Positions 10,667 through 19,418 of a DNA stretch of 64,000 bases are shown piece by piece. The translations under genes and the position numbers were made by a program. Position 1 is the stretch's first letter, and every line of letters starts with the position of its first letter. The notes below the pieces were generated by a model. That model saw nothing but the letters and a program-made list of their open reading frames with translations. It was not told the origin of the DNA and ran no database searches. This DNA comes from Hydrogenophaga sp. PAMC20947 (GTDB taxonomy: Bacteria > Pseudomonadota > Gammaproteobacteria > Burkholderiales > Burkholderiaceae_C). The stretch spans positions 186,001-250,000 of the forward strand of contig NZ_CP039252.1 of assembly GCF_004795855.1 (NCBI RefSeq), written 5' to 3'.

Positions 10667-11707
10667 ATGATCACCGTTGCTGTGGATTGCATGGGCGGCG
10701 ATGTGGGACTTGCGTCCACCATGCCGGCTTGTGCGGCGTTTTTGGCCAGCCATCCTGAGGCGCACTTGCTTCTGGTTGGGCAGACCGAGGCGCTTCAGGC
10801 ATACCCCGACCTGGTCAATCACCTGCGCTGCCGGGTTGTGCAGGCTTCTGAGGTTGTGGAGATGCACGACCCCGTCGAAGTTGCCATGCGCAAGAAGAAG
10901 GATTCTTCGATGCGGGTGGCGATCCAGCAGGTGAAGGATGGCAATGCCCAGGCGGTTGTGTCATCTGGCAATACGGGTGCTTTGATGGCCATCGCCCGGT
11001 ATCTGCTCAAGACCCTGGATGGCATTGATCGCCCCGCTATCGCGAGCCAGATGCCCAATACGCTCGGTGGTGCCACAACGGTGCTGGATCTCGGTGCCAA
11101 TGTGGACTGCAGTGCCGAGCACCTCTTTCAGTTTGCCGTGATGGGCTCCGCGCTGGTGGCCGCCATTTCTGGGAAGGAAGAGCCCACCGTGGGCCTGCTC
11201 AATGTGGGTGAAGAGGTGATCAAAGGCAGCGATGTGATCAAAAGAGCCGGTGTGTTGCTCCGAAACGCAGCCAGCAGCGGTGATTTGAACTTCTATGGCA
11301 ATGTCGAAGGCAACGACATTTTTAAGGGCACTGTCGACATCGTGGTCTGTGATGGCTTTGTGGGCAATGTCGCACTGAAGGCCAGTGAAGGCTTGGCCAA
11401 GATGATCGGAGATTTCATTAAAGCTGAGTTTTCTCGCAGCATCATGACGAAATTGGGTGCGATCTTCGCTTATCCCGTGATCGCCGCGTTCAAGCGGCGC
11501 ATGGACTACAGGCGCTACAACGGCGCGGCCTTGCTGGGTTTGCGCGGTCTGGTGTTCAAGAGCCATGGATCGGCTGACGCCTTTGCATTCGAGCAGGCGC
11601 TGGCCCGGGCTTATGATGCTGCCCACAACGGCTTGCTGGAAAAAGTGCAACAACGCATTGCCCATGCCGCGCCTTTGCTGGCGCCTGAGAGCACACTGGC
11701 GAGTTGA
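10667..11707 (+). CDS. plsX: Phosphate acyltransferase PlsX
   Basis: Converts acyl-ACP plus phosphate to acyl-phosphate, the donor for glycerol-3-phosphate acylation by PlsY. From the ATG at 10667 it has 346 residues. Family motifs are [10 protein letters not shown] at the N terminus, [11 protein letters not shown] (about residue 100), LDLGANVDC (about 140), [12 protein letters not shown] (about 180) and [15 protein letters not shown] (about 230). The open frame extends upstream across the rpmF terminator, but that part is not coding. It opens the plsX-fabH-fabD-fabG-acpP-fabF cluster; fabH follows after 31 bp. Confidence 0.96.
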   Translation: MITVAVDCMGGDVGLASTMPACAAFLASHPEAHLLLVGQTEALQAYPDLVNHLRCRVVQASEVVEMHDPVEVAMRKKKDSSMRVAIQQVKDGNAQAVVSSGNTGALMAIARYLLKTLDGIDRPAIASQMPNTLGGATTVLDLGANVDCSAEHLFQFAVMGSALVAAISGKEEPTVGLLNVGEEVIKGSDVIKRAGVLLRNAASSGDLNFYGNVEGNDIFKGTVDIVVCDGFVGNVALKASEGLAKMIGDFIKAEFSRSIMTKLGAIFAYPVIAAFKRRMDYRRYNGAALLGLRGLVFKSHGSADAFAFEQALARAYDAAHNGLLEKVQQRIAHAAPLLAPESTLAS

Positions 11708-11738
11708 CAAAGCCCATTCACGAAACGATCCACTCCGC

Positions 11739-12719
11739 ATGACTTCCCCGTACGCACGCATCTCCGGTACCGGCAGCTATTTGCCGCCATTGCGCCTGAC
11801 CAATGAAGACATGGTGCAGCGTTTGGCGGCCAGGGGGGTGGAAACCAGCGATCAATGGATTGTCGAGCGCACCGGCATCCGGGCCAGGCATTTTGTTGCT
11901 GAAGGTGTGTTTGCCAGTGACATGGCCGAACACGCTTGCCGCCAAGCCATGGCGGCGGCTGGCGCTGAGCCAGGCGAGATCGACCTCATCATCGTTGCGA
12001 CTTCAACGCCCGACATGGTCTTCCCATCAACAGCCGCCATTTTGCAGCGCAAACTGGGTATCGCTGGGTGCCCCGTTTTTGACGTCCAGGCGGTGTGCAG
12101 TGGTTTCATCTACGCACTGACCGTGGCCGAGGCCATGGTTCGGGTTGGCAGTGTTCGCAAGGCCTTGGTCGTGGGGACGGAAGTGTTTTCGCGCCTGCTG
12201 AATTTTGACGATCGCACCACCTGCGTGTTGTTTGGTGACGGTGCAGGTGCCGTGGTGGTTGAGGCGAGCGAAACGCCGGGCATTCTGGCGACCGATATCC
12301 ATGCCGACGGCAAATACACCGATATCCTGTGTGTTCCAGGGCATGTGTCTGGTGGTCAGATCCTGGGAGACCCTTTGCTTAAAATGGACGGTCAGGCGGT
12401 GTTCAAGCTGGCCGTGGGGGTGTTGGAAGACACCGCACGTGCCACGCTGGAAAAAGCTGGCCGAACGGCCGCTGATATCGATTGGATGATCCCTCACCAG
12501 GCCAATATCCGCATCATGCAAAGCACGGCGCGCAAGCTGAAGCTGCCCATGGACAAGGTTGTGGTGACGGTGGATCAGCACGGCAATACGTCGGCGGCCT
12601 CCATCCCGCTCGCGTTGGACCATGGGGTGCGCACCGGGCAAGTCAAGCGAGGCGATACCTTGCTGCTTGAGGGCGTCGGAGGCGGTTTCACCTGGGGCTC
12701 AGTGTTGGTGGACTTTTGA
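11739..12719 (+). CDS. fabH: Beta-ketoacyl-ACP synthase III
   Basis: Starts fatty acid synthesis by condensing acetyl-CoA with malonyl-ACP. The 326-residue thiolase-fold enzyme shows the Cys-His-Asn triad: Cys120 in [11 protein letters not shown], His253 in PHQANIRIM and Asn283 in [28 protein letters not shown] and the glycine-rich end [13 protein letters not shown] are typical. The ATG at 11739 follows plsX by 31 bp; a longer frame inside plsX is rejected. Confidence 0.97.
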   Translation: MTSPYARISGTGSYLPPLRLTNEDMVQRLAARGVETSDQWIVERTGIRARHFVAEGVFASDMAEHACRQAMAAAGAEPGEIDLIIVATSTPDMVFPSTAAILQRKLGIAGCPVFDVQAVCSGFIYALTVAEAMVRVGSVRKALVVGTEVFSRLLNFDDRTTCVLFGDGAGAVVVEASETPGILATDIHADGKYTDILCVPGHVSGGQILGDPLLKMDGQAVFKLAVGVLEDTARATLEKAGRTAADIDWMIPHQANIRIMQSTARKLKLPMDKVVVTVDQHGNTSAASIPLALDHGVRTGQVKRGDTLLLEGVGGGFTWGSVLVDF

Positions 12720-12804
12720 GTGCACATTCGGGGCTGAATGGCAGGCTCGTACCGGCGGTCGGCTGCCATCCTGTTTTGCTTGAATTGCTATTTCCTTATT
12801 TCAC

Positions 12805-13755
12805 ATGACTGCATTTGCATTTGTTTTTCCGGGTCAGGGCTCTCAGTCCGTGGGGATGCTCGACGCTTGGGCTGACCACCCGGCCGTGGCCGCCACCTTG
12901 GCCGAGGCATCTGATGCCTTGGGTGAAAACCTCGCGGCTTTGATCCATGACGGTCCGAAAGAGGCGCTGGCTCTGACAACCAACACCCAGCCTGTGATGT
13001 TGGTCGCCGGTGTGGCGGCTTGGCGCGTCTGGTGTGCCGAAGGTGGCTTGGCCCCCGCAGTGATGGCAGGACATTCTTTGGGCGAGTATTCTGCGCTGGT
13101 GGCGTCAGGGGTGTTGACCCTTTCGCAGGCGGCTCCATTGGTCAGGTTGCGGGCAGCGGCCATGCAGGAGGCTGTTCCTGTCGGGACGGGGGCCATGGCT
13201 GCCATCCTGGGCATGGATGCGGCTACGGTCATGGAGGGTTGCGCCCAGGCACAGGCCACATTCGGAGCTGGCAGTGTCGAAGTGGTGGAGGCGGTGAACT
13301 TCAACGATCCAGCGCAAACCGTGATCGCCGGCAGCAAAGCGGCTGTGGACAAGGCCTGTGAGGTTCTCAAAGGCCTGGGTGCCAAGCGGGCGTTGCTCCT
13401 GCCGGTCTCAGCCCCATTCCATTCCAGCCTCATGAAGCCCGCTGCTGAGAAGCTGCGCGTGGCCTTGGCCGGTGTGGCCTTGGCCGCGCCGCAGATCCCG
13501 GTGATCAACAACGTTGATGTGGCGGAAGAAACAGATCCCGACCGAATCCGTGATGCCCTGGTTCGTCAGGCTTTCGGTCCTGTGCGCTGGGTTGAGTGCG
13601 TTCGTTCCATTCAGGCGCGCGGCGTGGCGACGCTGGTTGAATGCGGCCCTGGCAAAGTGCTGGCGGGCATGGCCAAGCGCATTGAACCCGGTCTGACGGG
13701 CGTCGCCCTGTACGATCCGGCAACCCTGGTTGATGTGAAAACCTTGTTGAGCTGA
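12805..13755 (+). CDS. fabD: Malonyl-CoA-ACP transacylase
   Basis: Loads malonyl groups onto ACP for chain extension. The 316-residue protein has FPGQGSQSVGML at the N terminus (oxyanion Gln), the nucleophile motif GHSLGEYSALVA with Ser91, and SAPFHSSLM (catalytic His about residue 203). Normal family length. An 85-bp gap follows fabH, with no terminator visible, and fabG begins 15 bp downstream. Confidence 0.97.
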   Translation: MTAFAFVFPGQGSQSVGMLDAWADHPAVAATLAEASDALGENLAALIHDGPKEALALTTNTQPVMLVAGVAAWRVWCAEGGLAPAVMAGHSLGEYSALVASGVLTLSQAAPLVRLRAAAMQEAVPVGTGAMAAILGMDAATVMEGCAQAQATFGAGSVEVVEAVNFNDPAQTVIAGSKAAVDKACEVLKGLGAKRALLLPVSAPFHSSLMKPAAEKLRVALAGVALAAPQIPVINNVDVAEETDPDRIRDALVRQAFGPVRWVECVRSIQARGVATLVECGPGKVLAGMAKRIEPGLTGVALYDPATLVDVKTLLS

Positions 13756-13770
13756 AGATAGGAATGTCCG

Positions 13771-14532
13771 ATGTCTGAAATGAAACTGACTGGCCAGGTG
13801 GCCCTGGTGACCGGTGCATCGCGCGGTATTGGCGCTGCAATTGCTCAAGAGCTGGCTTTGCGCGGGGTTGTGGTGGTGGGTACGGCCACGACCGATGAGG
13901 GCGCTGCCAAGATCACCCAGACATTGCGGTCTGTGCCGGGGGCGTCACCTGCGTGCGAGGGTGCCAAACTGGATGTCACCGACGCGGCCGAAGCCGAAGC
14001 CTTGATCGATGCCATCTCCAAGACCCATGGCGGCTTGCAGATTTTGGTGAACAACGCGGGTATCACCCGCGACATGCTGGCCATGCGTTTGAAGGATGAC
14101 GATTGGGATGCTGTGCTGGACACCAACCTCAAGGCGGTTTTTCGAATGAGCCGCGCCGTGATTCGCCCCATGATGAAGCAGCGTTATGGTCGCATCATCA
14201 GCATCACCAGCGTGGTGGGTGCCTCAGGGAATGCGGGACAATCCAATTACGCTGCTGCCAAGGCCGGTGTCGCCGGCATGACCCGCGCCCTTGCTCGTGA
14301 GCTCGGCAGCCGCAACATCACGGTCAATTGTGTGGCGCCCGGTTTCATCGAGACCGATATGACCGCGGCATTGCCACAAGAGCAGCAACAAGCCCTGCTG
14401 AACCAGATCCCGTTAGGGCATTTGGGCAAGCCAGCCGACATCGCGCATGCAGTTGCGTATCTGGCGAGTCCGCAGGCGGCCTATGTCACTGGTCAGGAGT
14501 TGCACGTCAATGGCGGCATGTTCATGGCATGA
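13771..14532 (+). CDS. fabG: 3-oxoacyl-ACP reductase
   Basis: NADPH-dependent short-chain dehydrogenase that makes the first reduction of each elongation cycle. In its 253 residues, TGASRGIGAAIA is the Rossmann cofactor motif, NNAGITRDMLAMRL follows, and the Ser-Tyr-Lys triad is in SITSVVGASGNAGQSNYAAAK (Tyr-x-x-x-Lys). CVAPGFIETDMT is typical of FabG. The cofactor loop carries an insert (residues about 45-55) compared with E. coli FabG, hence the slightly longer protein. AGGAA precedes the ATG at 13771. Confidence 0.96.
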   Translation: MSEMKLTGQVALVTGASRGIGAAIAQELALRGVVVVGTATTDEGAAKITQTLRSVPGASPACEGAKLDVTDAAEAEALIDAISKTHGGLQILVNNAGITRDMLAMRLKDDDWDAVLDTNLKAVFRMSRAVIRPMMKQRYGRIISITSVVGASGNAGQSNYAAAKAGVAGMTRALARELGSRNITVNCVAPGFIETDMTAALPQEQQQALLNQIPLGHLGKPADIAHAVAYLASPQAAYVTGQELHVNGGMFMA

Positions 14533-14615
14533 AGCTGTAAATTCACGAATCTTGCCGCCGAAAAAAGCCGTCCGGCGGGCCAGCTAGGGACCTCTCTCCA
14601 GCACGGCTAAAATGA

Positions 14616-14888
<273 letters not shown>

Positions 14889-15036
14889 GCTGCATGAGCA
14901 AATGCCAATGGCCAGTTTCGGGGCGGGTCTTCTGGCCTGAAACGCCGAGGGCATCAACATGCGTCGCCGTTTCAAGCCTGCTACCTGGCTGTGGGCCTGA
15001 CTTGACTTCAATGTCTCAGACGCAAGGGGATTTTTA

Positions 15037-16281
15037 ATGAGTCGACGTCGCGTAGTCGTGACAGGTCTGGGATGTATCAGCCCCGTGGGTAACACGGTGG
15101 AAGAGTCCTGGGCCAATATTCTGGCCGGCAAGTCCGGCATTGATCACATCACCAAGTTCGATGCTTCGGACTTTTCCTGCCGGTTCGCAGGGGAGGTCAA
15201 AGGCTTTGAAGTCGAGTCGTACATGTCTTCGAAAGAAGCGCGCACGATGGATGCCTTCATTCACTATGGCATTGCTGCCGCGGCTCAAGCCGTAGCTGAC
15301 GCTGGGCTGCCCACGGGCGAAGCACTCGGCGAGGAGCAGGCCACACGCATCGGGTGCAACATCGGCTCGGGCATTGGCGGCCTGCCCATGATTGAAGCGA
15401 CCCATGCCGAGCTCACCAAGCGTGGGCCCAGGCGGGTTTCCCCGTTTTTTGTGCCTGCCTCGATCATCAACATGATCTCTGGGCATGTTTCGATCAAGTT
15501 CGGGTTCAAGGGCCCGAACATCTCGGTGGTGACCGCATGTACCACCGGCTTGCATGCCATTGGCATGTCGGCACGGATGATCGAATACGGCGATGCAGAC
15601 GTGATGGTGGCCGGTGGCTCCGAAGCCACCATTTCACCGCTCGGCTTGGGGGGGTTTGCTGCCGCGCGCGCCTTGTCTACCCGAAACGATGATCCCAAGA
15701 CCGCTTCCCGTCCATGGGACAAGGACCGCGATGGGTTCGTCTTGGGTGAAGGAGCTGGCGTGGTGGTGCTCGAAGAGTATGAGCATGCCAAAGCAAGGGG
15801 TGCAAAGATTTATGGTGAGGTGATTGGGTTTGGCATGAGTGCCGATGCCTATCACATGACAGCACCCAACATGGACGGGCCTCGCCGCTCCATGCTGATG
15901 GCCATGAAAAATGCCGGCGTGAATGCGGACGAGATTCAATACCTCAATGCACACGGCACTTCAACACCTTTGGGCGATCTCAACGAGACGAATGCCATCA
16001 AAGCGGCTCTGGGCGACCATGCCAAGAAGACCGTGGTGAATTCGACCAAATCCATGACGGGCCACCTGCTCGGTGGCGCTGGTGGAATCGAGAGTGTGTT
16101 CACACTGCTGGCGATGCACGAACAGAAAAGTCCACCGACGATCAACATTTTCAACCAGGATCCAGCGTGCGATCTGGATTACTGTGCCAATACGGCCAGG
16201 GATCTGAAAATCGATGTGGCTGTCAAAAACAACTTTGGCTTCGGTGGGACCAACGGGACCCTGATCTTCAGGAGGGTCTGA
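15037..16281 (+). CDS. fabF: Beta-ketoacyl-ACP synthase II
   Basis: Condensing enzyme for chain elongation of fatty acids. The 414-residue protein has the nucleophile Cys168 in VTACTTGLHAIG and the two catalytic His in NAHGTSTPLGD (about 307) and TGHLLGGAGG (about 344), plus NNFGFGGTNGTLIF at the C terminus. Length and the Cys-His-His triad identify KAS II rather than KAS III. It closes the fatty-acid cluster and is followed by a hairpin with a T-rich tail that overlaps the start of the next gene. Confidence 0.97.
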   Translation: MSRRRVVVTGLGCISPVGNTVEESWANILAGKSGIDHITKFDASDFSCRFAGEVKGFEVESYMSSKEARTMDAFIHYGIAAAAQAVADAGLPTGEALGEEQATRIGCNIGSGIGGLPMIEATHAELTKRGPRRVSPFFVPASIINMISGHVSIKFGFKGPNISVVTACTTGLHAIGMSARMIEYGDADVMVAGGSEATISPLGLGGFAAARALSTRNDDPKTASRPWDKDRDGFVLGEGAGVVVLEEYEHAKARGAKIYGEVIGFGMSADAYHMTAPNMDGPRRSMLMAMKNAGVNADEIQYLNAHGTSTPLGDLNETNAIKAALGDHAKKTVVNSTKSMTGHLLGGAGGIESVFTLLAMHEQKSPPTINIFNQDPACDLDYCANTARDLKIDVAVKNNFGFGGTNGTLIFRRV

Positions 16282-16327
16282 GCGATTCCCCCGGATTGGT
16301 CGCTTCTCTTGAGGCCCTGAAGCTCCC

Positions 16328-16804
16328 ATGCGCAACGCCCCATCGGTCTCCTTTCCTGTGGGGCGTTGTTCTTTTTATGGCTGGGTGTTGTTTTCTCTCG
16401 GTGTGTCGGGCCTGGCCGCGTTTGCCGGACTGCACGCCATGGCGTACCTGGGGCGTGCGACGCCACTGACGGTGACGCAGACCGCCTCTGGCCTGTTGAT
16501 ATGTGTGTGCTGGGCGGGGGTTGCTGCTTGGCATTGGCGCCAATCGGCACAGGGGCGGCTGCACTGGGATGCGATGGCCGCTCCTTTGAGCAGGGTGGGC
16601 CCAGCGGGTATGTGGCGCTGGCAGTCTGCAGGAAGGGTTCGCAGCGCGGACTTGGTTCGGGTGGACAACGTGCTTGACCTGCAGTCCCGGTGTTTGTTGC
16701 GGATTGAGCGTCCCGAAGGCGGAAAACAATGGCTTTGGGTCGAGCGCGCCCAGAATCCCGACCGTTGGGATGATTTAAGGCGTGCCCTGGTGGCCGTCCG
16801 TTGA
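16328..16804 (+). CDS. YgfX-like small membrane protein
   Basis: Protein of 158 residues with two hydrophobic helices near the N terminus (FYGWVLFSLGVSGLAAFAGL and LTVTQTASGLLICVCWAGVA) and a cytoplasmic tail with LLRIERPEGGKQWLWVERAQ. The layout (short N terminus, helical hairpin, then a compact C-terminal domain ending in a W-x-x-LRRAL motif) fits the YgfX/CptA family, whose E. coli member is described as an inner-membrane protein affecting cytoskeleton and paired with SdhE. The family name is inferred from layout and position before rpoE. The ATG lies inside a terminator-like hairpin, so a downstream start (GTG 16358 or 16385) is possible. Confidence 0.6.
   Translation: MRNAPSVSFPVGRCSFYGWVLFSLGVSGLAAFAGLHAMAYLGRATPLTVTQTASGLLICVCWAGVAAWHWRQSAQGRLHWDAMAAPLSRVGPAGMWRWQSAGRVRSADLVRVDNVLDLQSRCLLRIERPEGGKQWLWVERAQNPDRWDDLRRALVAVR
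16333..16376 (+). terminator. Terminator-like hairpin after fabF, overlapping the next ORF start
   Basis: CAACGCCCCA (16333-16342) pairs perfectly with TGGGGCGTTG (16359-16368), loop 16 bases, followed by a T-rich run TTCTTTTT. It lies 52 bp after the fabF stop and inside codons 3-15 of the YgfX-like frame. Confidence 0.65.
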
Positions 16805-16886
16805 ACCGGTTGATGGTGTGGTTTGATGTGCACGCCAGGCAATCACGGTTTCATGGGGTATATTGCTGCGGCCGCCTCCAGTTCAC

Positions 16887-17531
16887 ATGACCCCTCAAGA
16901 CGACCATACCGCCCCCCCCCCTCCAGACAGTGATGTCATGCTGGTCCAGCGCACGCTGGCGGGTGAGCAGCGGGCCTTTGAGCTGCTGGTCATCAAATAC
17001 CAGCGCCGGGTTGAACGCTTGATCGGACGCATGGTCCGCGATGTGGATCTCGTGCCGGACATCGCCCAGGAAACGTTTATCCGGGCTTACAGGGCCTTGG
17101 CTCAGTTTCGCGGGGATGCTCAGTTCTATACCTGGCTGTACCGGATCGCGGTCAACACGGCCAAAAAACAGCTGTTGGAACTCAAGCGCGATCCTTTGAT
17201 CTACCAGGCGCAGATGAAAGTGGGCGAAGACGATGAAACTTCCTCACAAGAATTTGCACTAAACCCACATGCCTCCCATGAAGAGACGCCTGAGGCGATT
17301 TTGGCCAGCAAGGAGATCGCCGAGGCGGTGAACGCTGCCATGGAGGCGTTGCCAGAAGAGCTGCGCATGGCGATCAGCCTGCGCGAGATGGATGGATTGA
17401 GTTATGAAGAAATTGCACAGGCGCTGGACTGTCCCATCGGGACGGTGCGCTCGCGCATTTTCCGGGCGCGTGAAGCGATTTCCAACCGGATCAAGCCGAT
17501 GCTGGAACGCCAAACTGGCAAGCGCTGGTGA
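16887..17531 (+). CDS. rpoE: RNA polymerase sigma factor RpoE (ECF, envelope stress)
   Basis: Extracytoplasmic-function sigma factor that switches on envelope-stress genes when RseA is degraded. From the ATG at 16887 it has 214 residues: region 2 with VIKYQRRVERLIGRMV and DIAQETFIRAYRALAQFRG (about 40-85), and region 4 with LREMDGLSYEEIAQALDC and GTVRSRIFRAREAI (about 165-205). It is followed by its anti-sigma factor, rseB and mucD, the standard module. A TATATT box at 16859-16864 is a weak promoter candidate; no sigma-E-like GGAACTT was found. A run of ten C (16912-16921) encodes Pro residues near the N terminus. Confidence 0.95.
   Translation: MTPQDDHTAPPPPDSDVMLVQRTLAGEQRAFELLVIKYQRRVERLIGRMVRDVDLVPDIAQETFIRAYRALAQFRGDAQFYTWLYRIAVNTAKKQLLELKRDPLIYQAQMKVGEDDETSSQEFALNPHASHEETPEAILASKEIAEAVNAAMEALPEELRMAISLREMDGLSYEEIAQALDCPIGTVRSRIFRAREAISNRIKPMLERQTGKRW
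16912..16921. repeat. C10 homopolymer in the rpoE N-terminal coding region
   Basis: Ten consecutive C, about 25 bp into rpoE, reading as Pro codons in the intact frame. One-base slippage would truncate the sigma factor. Confidence 0.95.
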
Positions 17532-17579
17532 CGGCTCTCTGGCCGGGATGTGAAGAGGGTCAGTCCTCGAAGTTATGGG

Positions 17580-18233
17580 ATGTCAACGATGAATGCCGCA
17601 CAAGACAAAACACTGCTAGACCTTTCGGGCACAGACGCTGACAGCGCGGTGTCTGCACTCGTGGATGGCGAGTTGCCCGACCTCGCATGTGACGTGGTGC
17701 TGCGGGGGGCGGCTGATGCGCGCGAGCTTCACCAGCAGTGGTTGCTTTATCAAATGATTGGCCAGACCCTGAACGGTCGACCGGTCGTGGGATCTGTCCG
17801 CTCGTCGCAGGATTTTTTGATGGGTGTGATGGCAGGATTGCCTGCCGATATCCCGCGGGATTTGTCTCCTGCCCCAGATGCACGCTTGGTCCACGTGCGG
17901 TCGGGCGCTGCCAATGACCCCGTGATGCGCTGGAAATGGGTGGCGGGCGTCGCCTCTCTTGCCGCAGTGATGGCCGTGAGCTGGACAGTGCTGCGCGAAT
18001 CCCCCGGCAGCCCGTCGGCGGCTTCTGGACCCGTGCTGGCCTCAAACGAAGGATCTCCCTTGGCCACCGTCGACTCCACTGTCGTGGTGAACACCGCCCA
18101 GGGAACCTTGATTCGGGACGCTCGTTTAGAGCAGCTGTTGGCCGAGCACCGGCAATACGGATCCATGTCCGCGCTGCAGATGCCTGCCGGATTTCTCCGC
18201 AGCGCGACACACGACGCTGCGGAGCGGCGCTGA
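17580..18233 (+). CDS. rseA: Anti-sigma-E factor RseA
   Basis: Inner-membrane protein that holds RpoE inactive until regulated proteolysis. The N-terminal cytoplasmic domain carries VSALVDGELPDLACD, the RseA_N signature (about residues 20-35); a single membrane helix WVAGVASLAAVMAVSWTVL lies at about 118-137; the periplasmic part ends in LEQLLAEHRQYGSMSALQMP. About 217 residues. ATG 17580 is taken; ATG 17589 and an upstream GTG (17550) are alternatives. It lies 48 bp after rpoE and 3 bp before rseB. Confidence 0.9.
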   Translation: MSTMNAAQDKTLLDLSGTDADSAVSALVDGELPDLACDVVLRGAADARELHQQWLLYQMIGQTLNGRPVVGSVRSSQDFLMGVMAGLPADIPRDLSPAPDARLVHVRSGAANDPVMRWKWVAGVASLAAVMAVSWTVLRESPGSPSAASGPVLASNEGSPLATVDSTVVVNTAQGTLIRDARLEQLLAEHRQYGSMSALQMPAGFLRSATHDAAERR

Positions 18234-18236
18234 TTC

Positions 18237-19334
18237 ATGTTGATCAACAAGTCTGAATGGTTGGGGCGCGTCCCGGTCGGGACACATGGCGCGGATCTGA
18301 ACGGGCGCGTCGGCATTCGCGGGGGGGGCCTGCGAATGGTGTTTCAGGCCCTGAAGTTGTCTGCGTTGGCCCTGTTGTTGTCGGGTCCCTGGATCGGTCT
18401 TCAAGCCCAGTCCGTGGCTGTGCCGCCAAAGCGAACTGTCAACGACTGGCTGAACCGGATGCATGATGCTTCGCGGCAGCGCGACTACACCGGCACGCTG
18501 GTGGTGTCCACGGGGATGGCCATGTCGGCTTCGAGGATCTGGCATGTGTGTGACGGTGAACATCAGATGGAGCGGATAGAAACGCTCACGGGTGCCCCTC
18601 GAACGACGATCAGGCGCAACAACGATGTCATCACGTTTGCGCCCGACGAGAAGCGTGCGTGGGTTGAAAAACGGGAATCACTCGGGTTGTTCCCTGAGTT
18701 GCTGCGCACGCCTGCCAACGTGATTCCTGAGTTTTATGACGTGCGAGAGACGGGACGAGAGCGGGTAGCCGGCTACCTCTCGGACGCTGTGGAGATCGTG
18801 CCAAGGGACTCGTTGCGGTTCGGCTATCGCATCTGGGCGGAGCGGGAAAGTGGCCTCGTGGTCAAGTTGCAGACGATCGACCTCAAGGGGCAGATTCTCG
18901 AGCAACTGGCTTTTTCTGAGTTGAAGCTGGATGCGCCAGTCCGCATGGACAAGCTCAAAAAACAGATGAAAGACACGCGAGGCTATGAGGTGTTTCATCC
19001 TGCCTTTGTCAAAACTTCGGCGGAAGCCGCTGGTTGGACCGTGAAAGCGATGGTCGCAGGATTTCAACTCATGAGCTGCCATACGCGTGCGCGTCCCGAC
19101 CCGTCGCTCGGGCAGGTCGATGCCATGCAATGCGTGTTTTCTGACGGTCTTGCCTCCGTGTCGTTGTTCATCGAACCTCTGGAGACTGACCAACCAGGGG
19201 CGGAGGGCCGCTCTTCAACGGGTGCGACCCACCTGTTGCGCCGCCACCTGGCGACCCATTGGGTCACGGCGATGGGTGAGGTGCCCATGGAGACCCTTGT
19301 GCGCATGTCAGAGGCGTTGGAGCGATCACGTTGA
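18237..19334 (+). CDS. rseB: Sigma-E regulatory protein RseB (MucB)
   Basis: Periplasmic lipid/LPS-sensing protein that shields RseA from cleavage. The mature protein has the MucB/RseB layout: a LolA-like N-terminal domain (DWLNRMHDASRQRDYTGTLV, then RIWHVCDGEHQMERIETLTG) and a smaller C-terminal domain. A signal peptide is seen at LKLSALALLLSGPWIGLQAQ. The frame opens with ATG 18237, 3 bp after rseA, but a start at ATG 18336 would put the signal peptide right at the N terminus; a G8 run (18321-18328) lies between the two. Both starts keep the whole mature protein. Confidence 0.9.
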   Translation: MLINKSEWLGRVPVGTHGADLNGRVGIRGGGLRMVFQALKLSALALLLSGPWIGLQAQSVAVPPKRTVNDWLNRMHDASRQRDYTGTLVVSTGMAMSASRIWHVCDGEHQMERIETLTGAPRTTIRRNNDVITFAPDEKRAWVEKRESLGLFPELLRTPANVIPEFYDVRETGRERVAGYLSDAVEIVPRDSLRFGYRIWAERESGLVVKLQTIDLKGQILEQLAFSELKLDAPVRMDKLKKQMKDTRGYEVFHPAFVKTSAEAAGWTVKAMVAGFQLMSCHTRARPDPSLGQVDAMQCVFSDGLASVSLFIEPLETDQPGAEGRSSTGATHLLRRHLATHWVTAMGEVPMETLVRMSEALERSR

Positions 19335-19418
19335 CCCCGCCCGAGGGTTGCGTTGAGCTCTTTCCCTGTGACCACTTCCGCGCCTGCTTTTCTGTTCACC
19401 AGATCTGAATCAAACACC

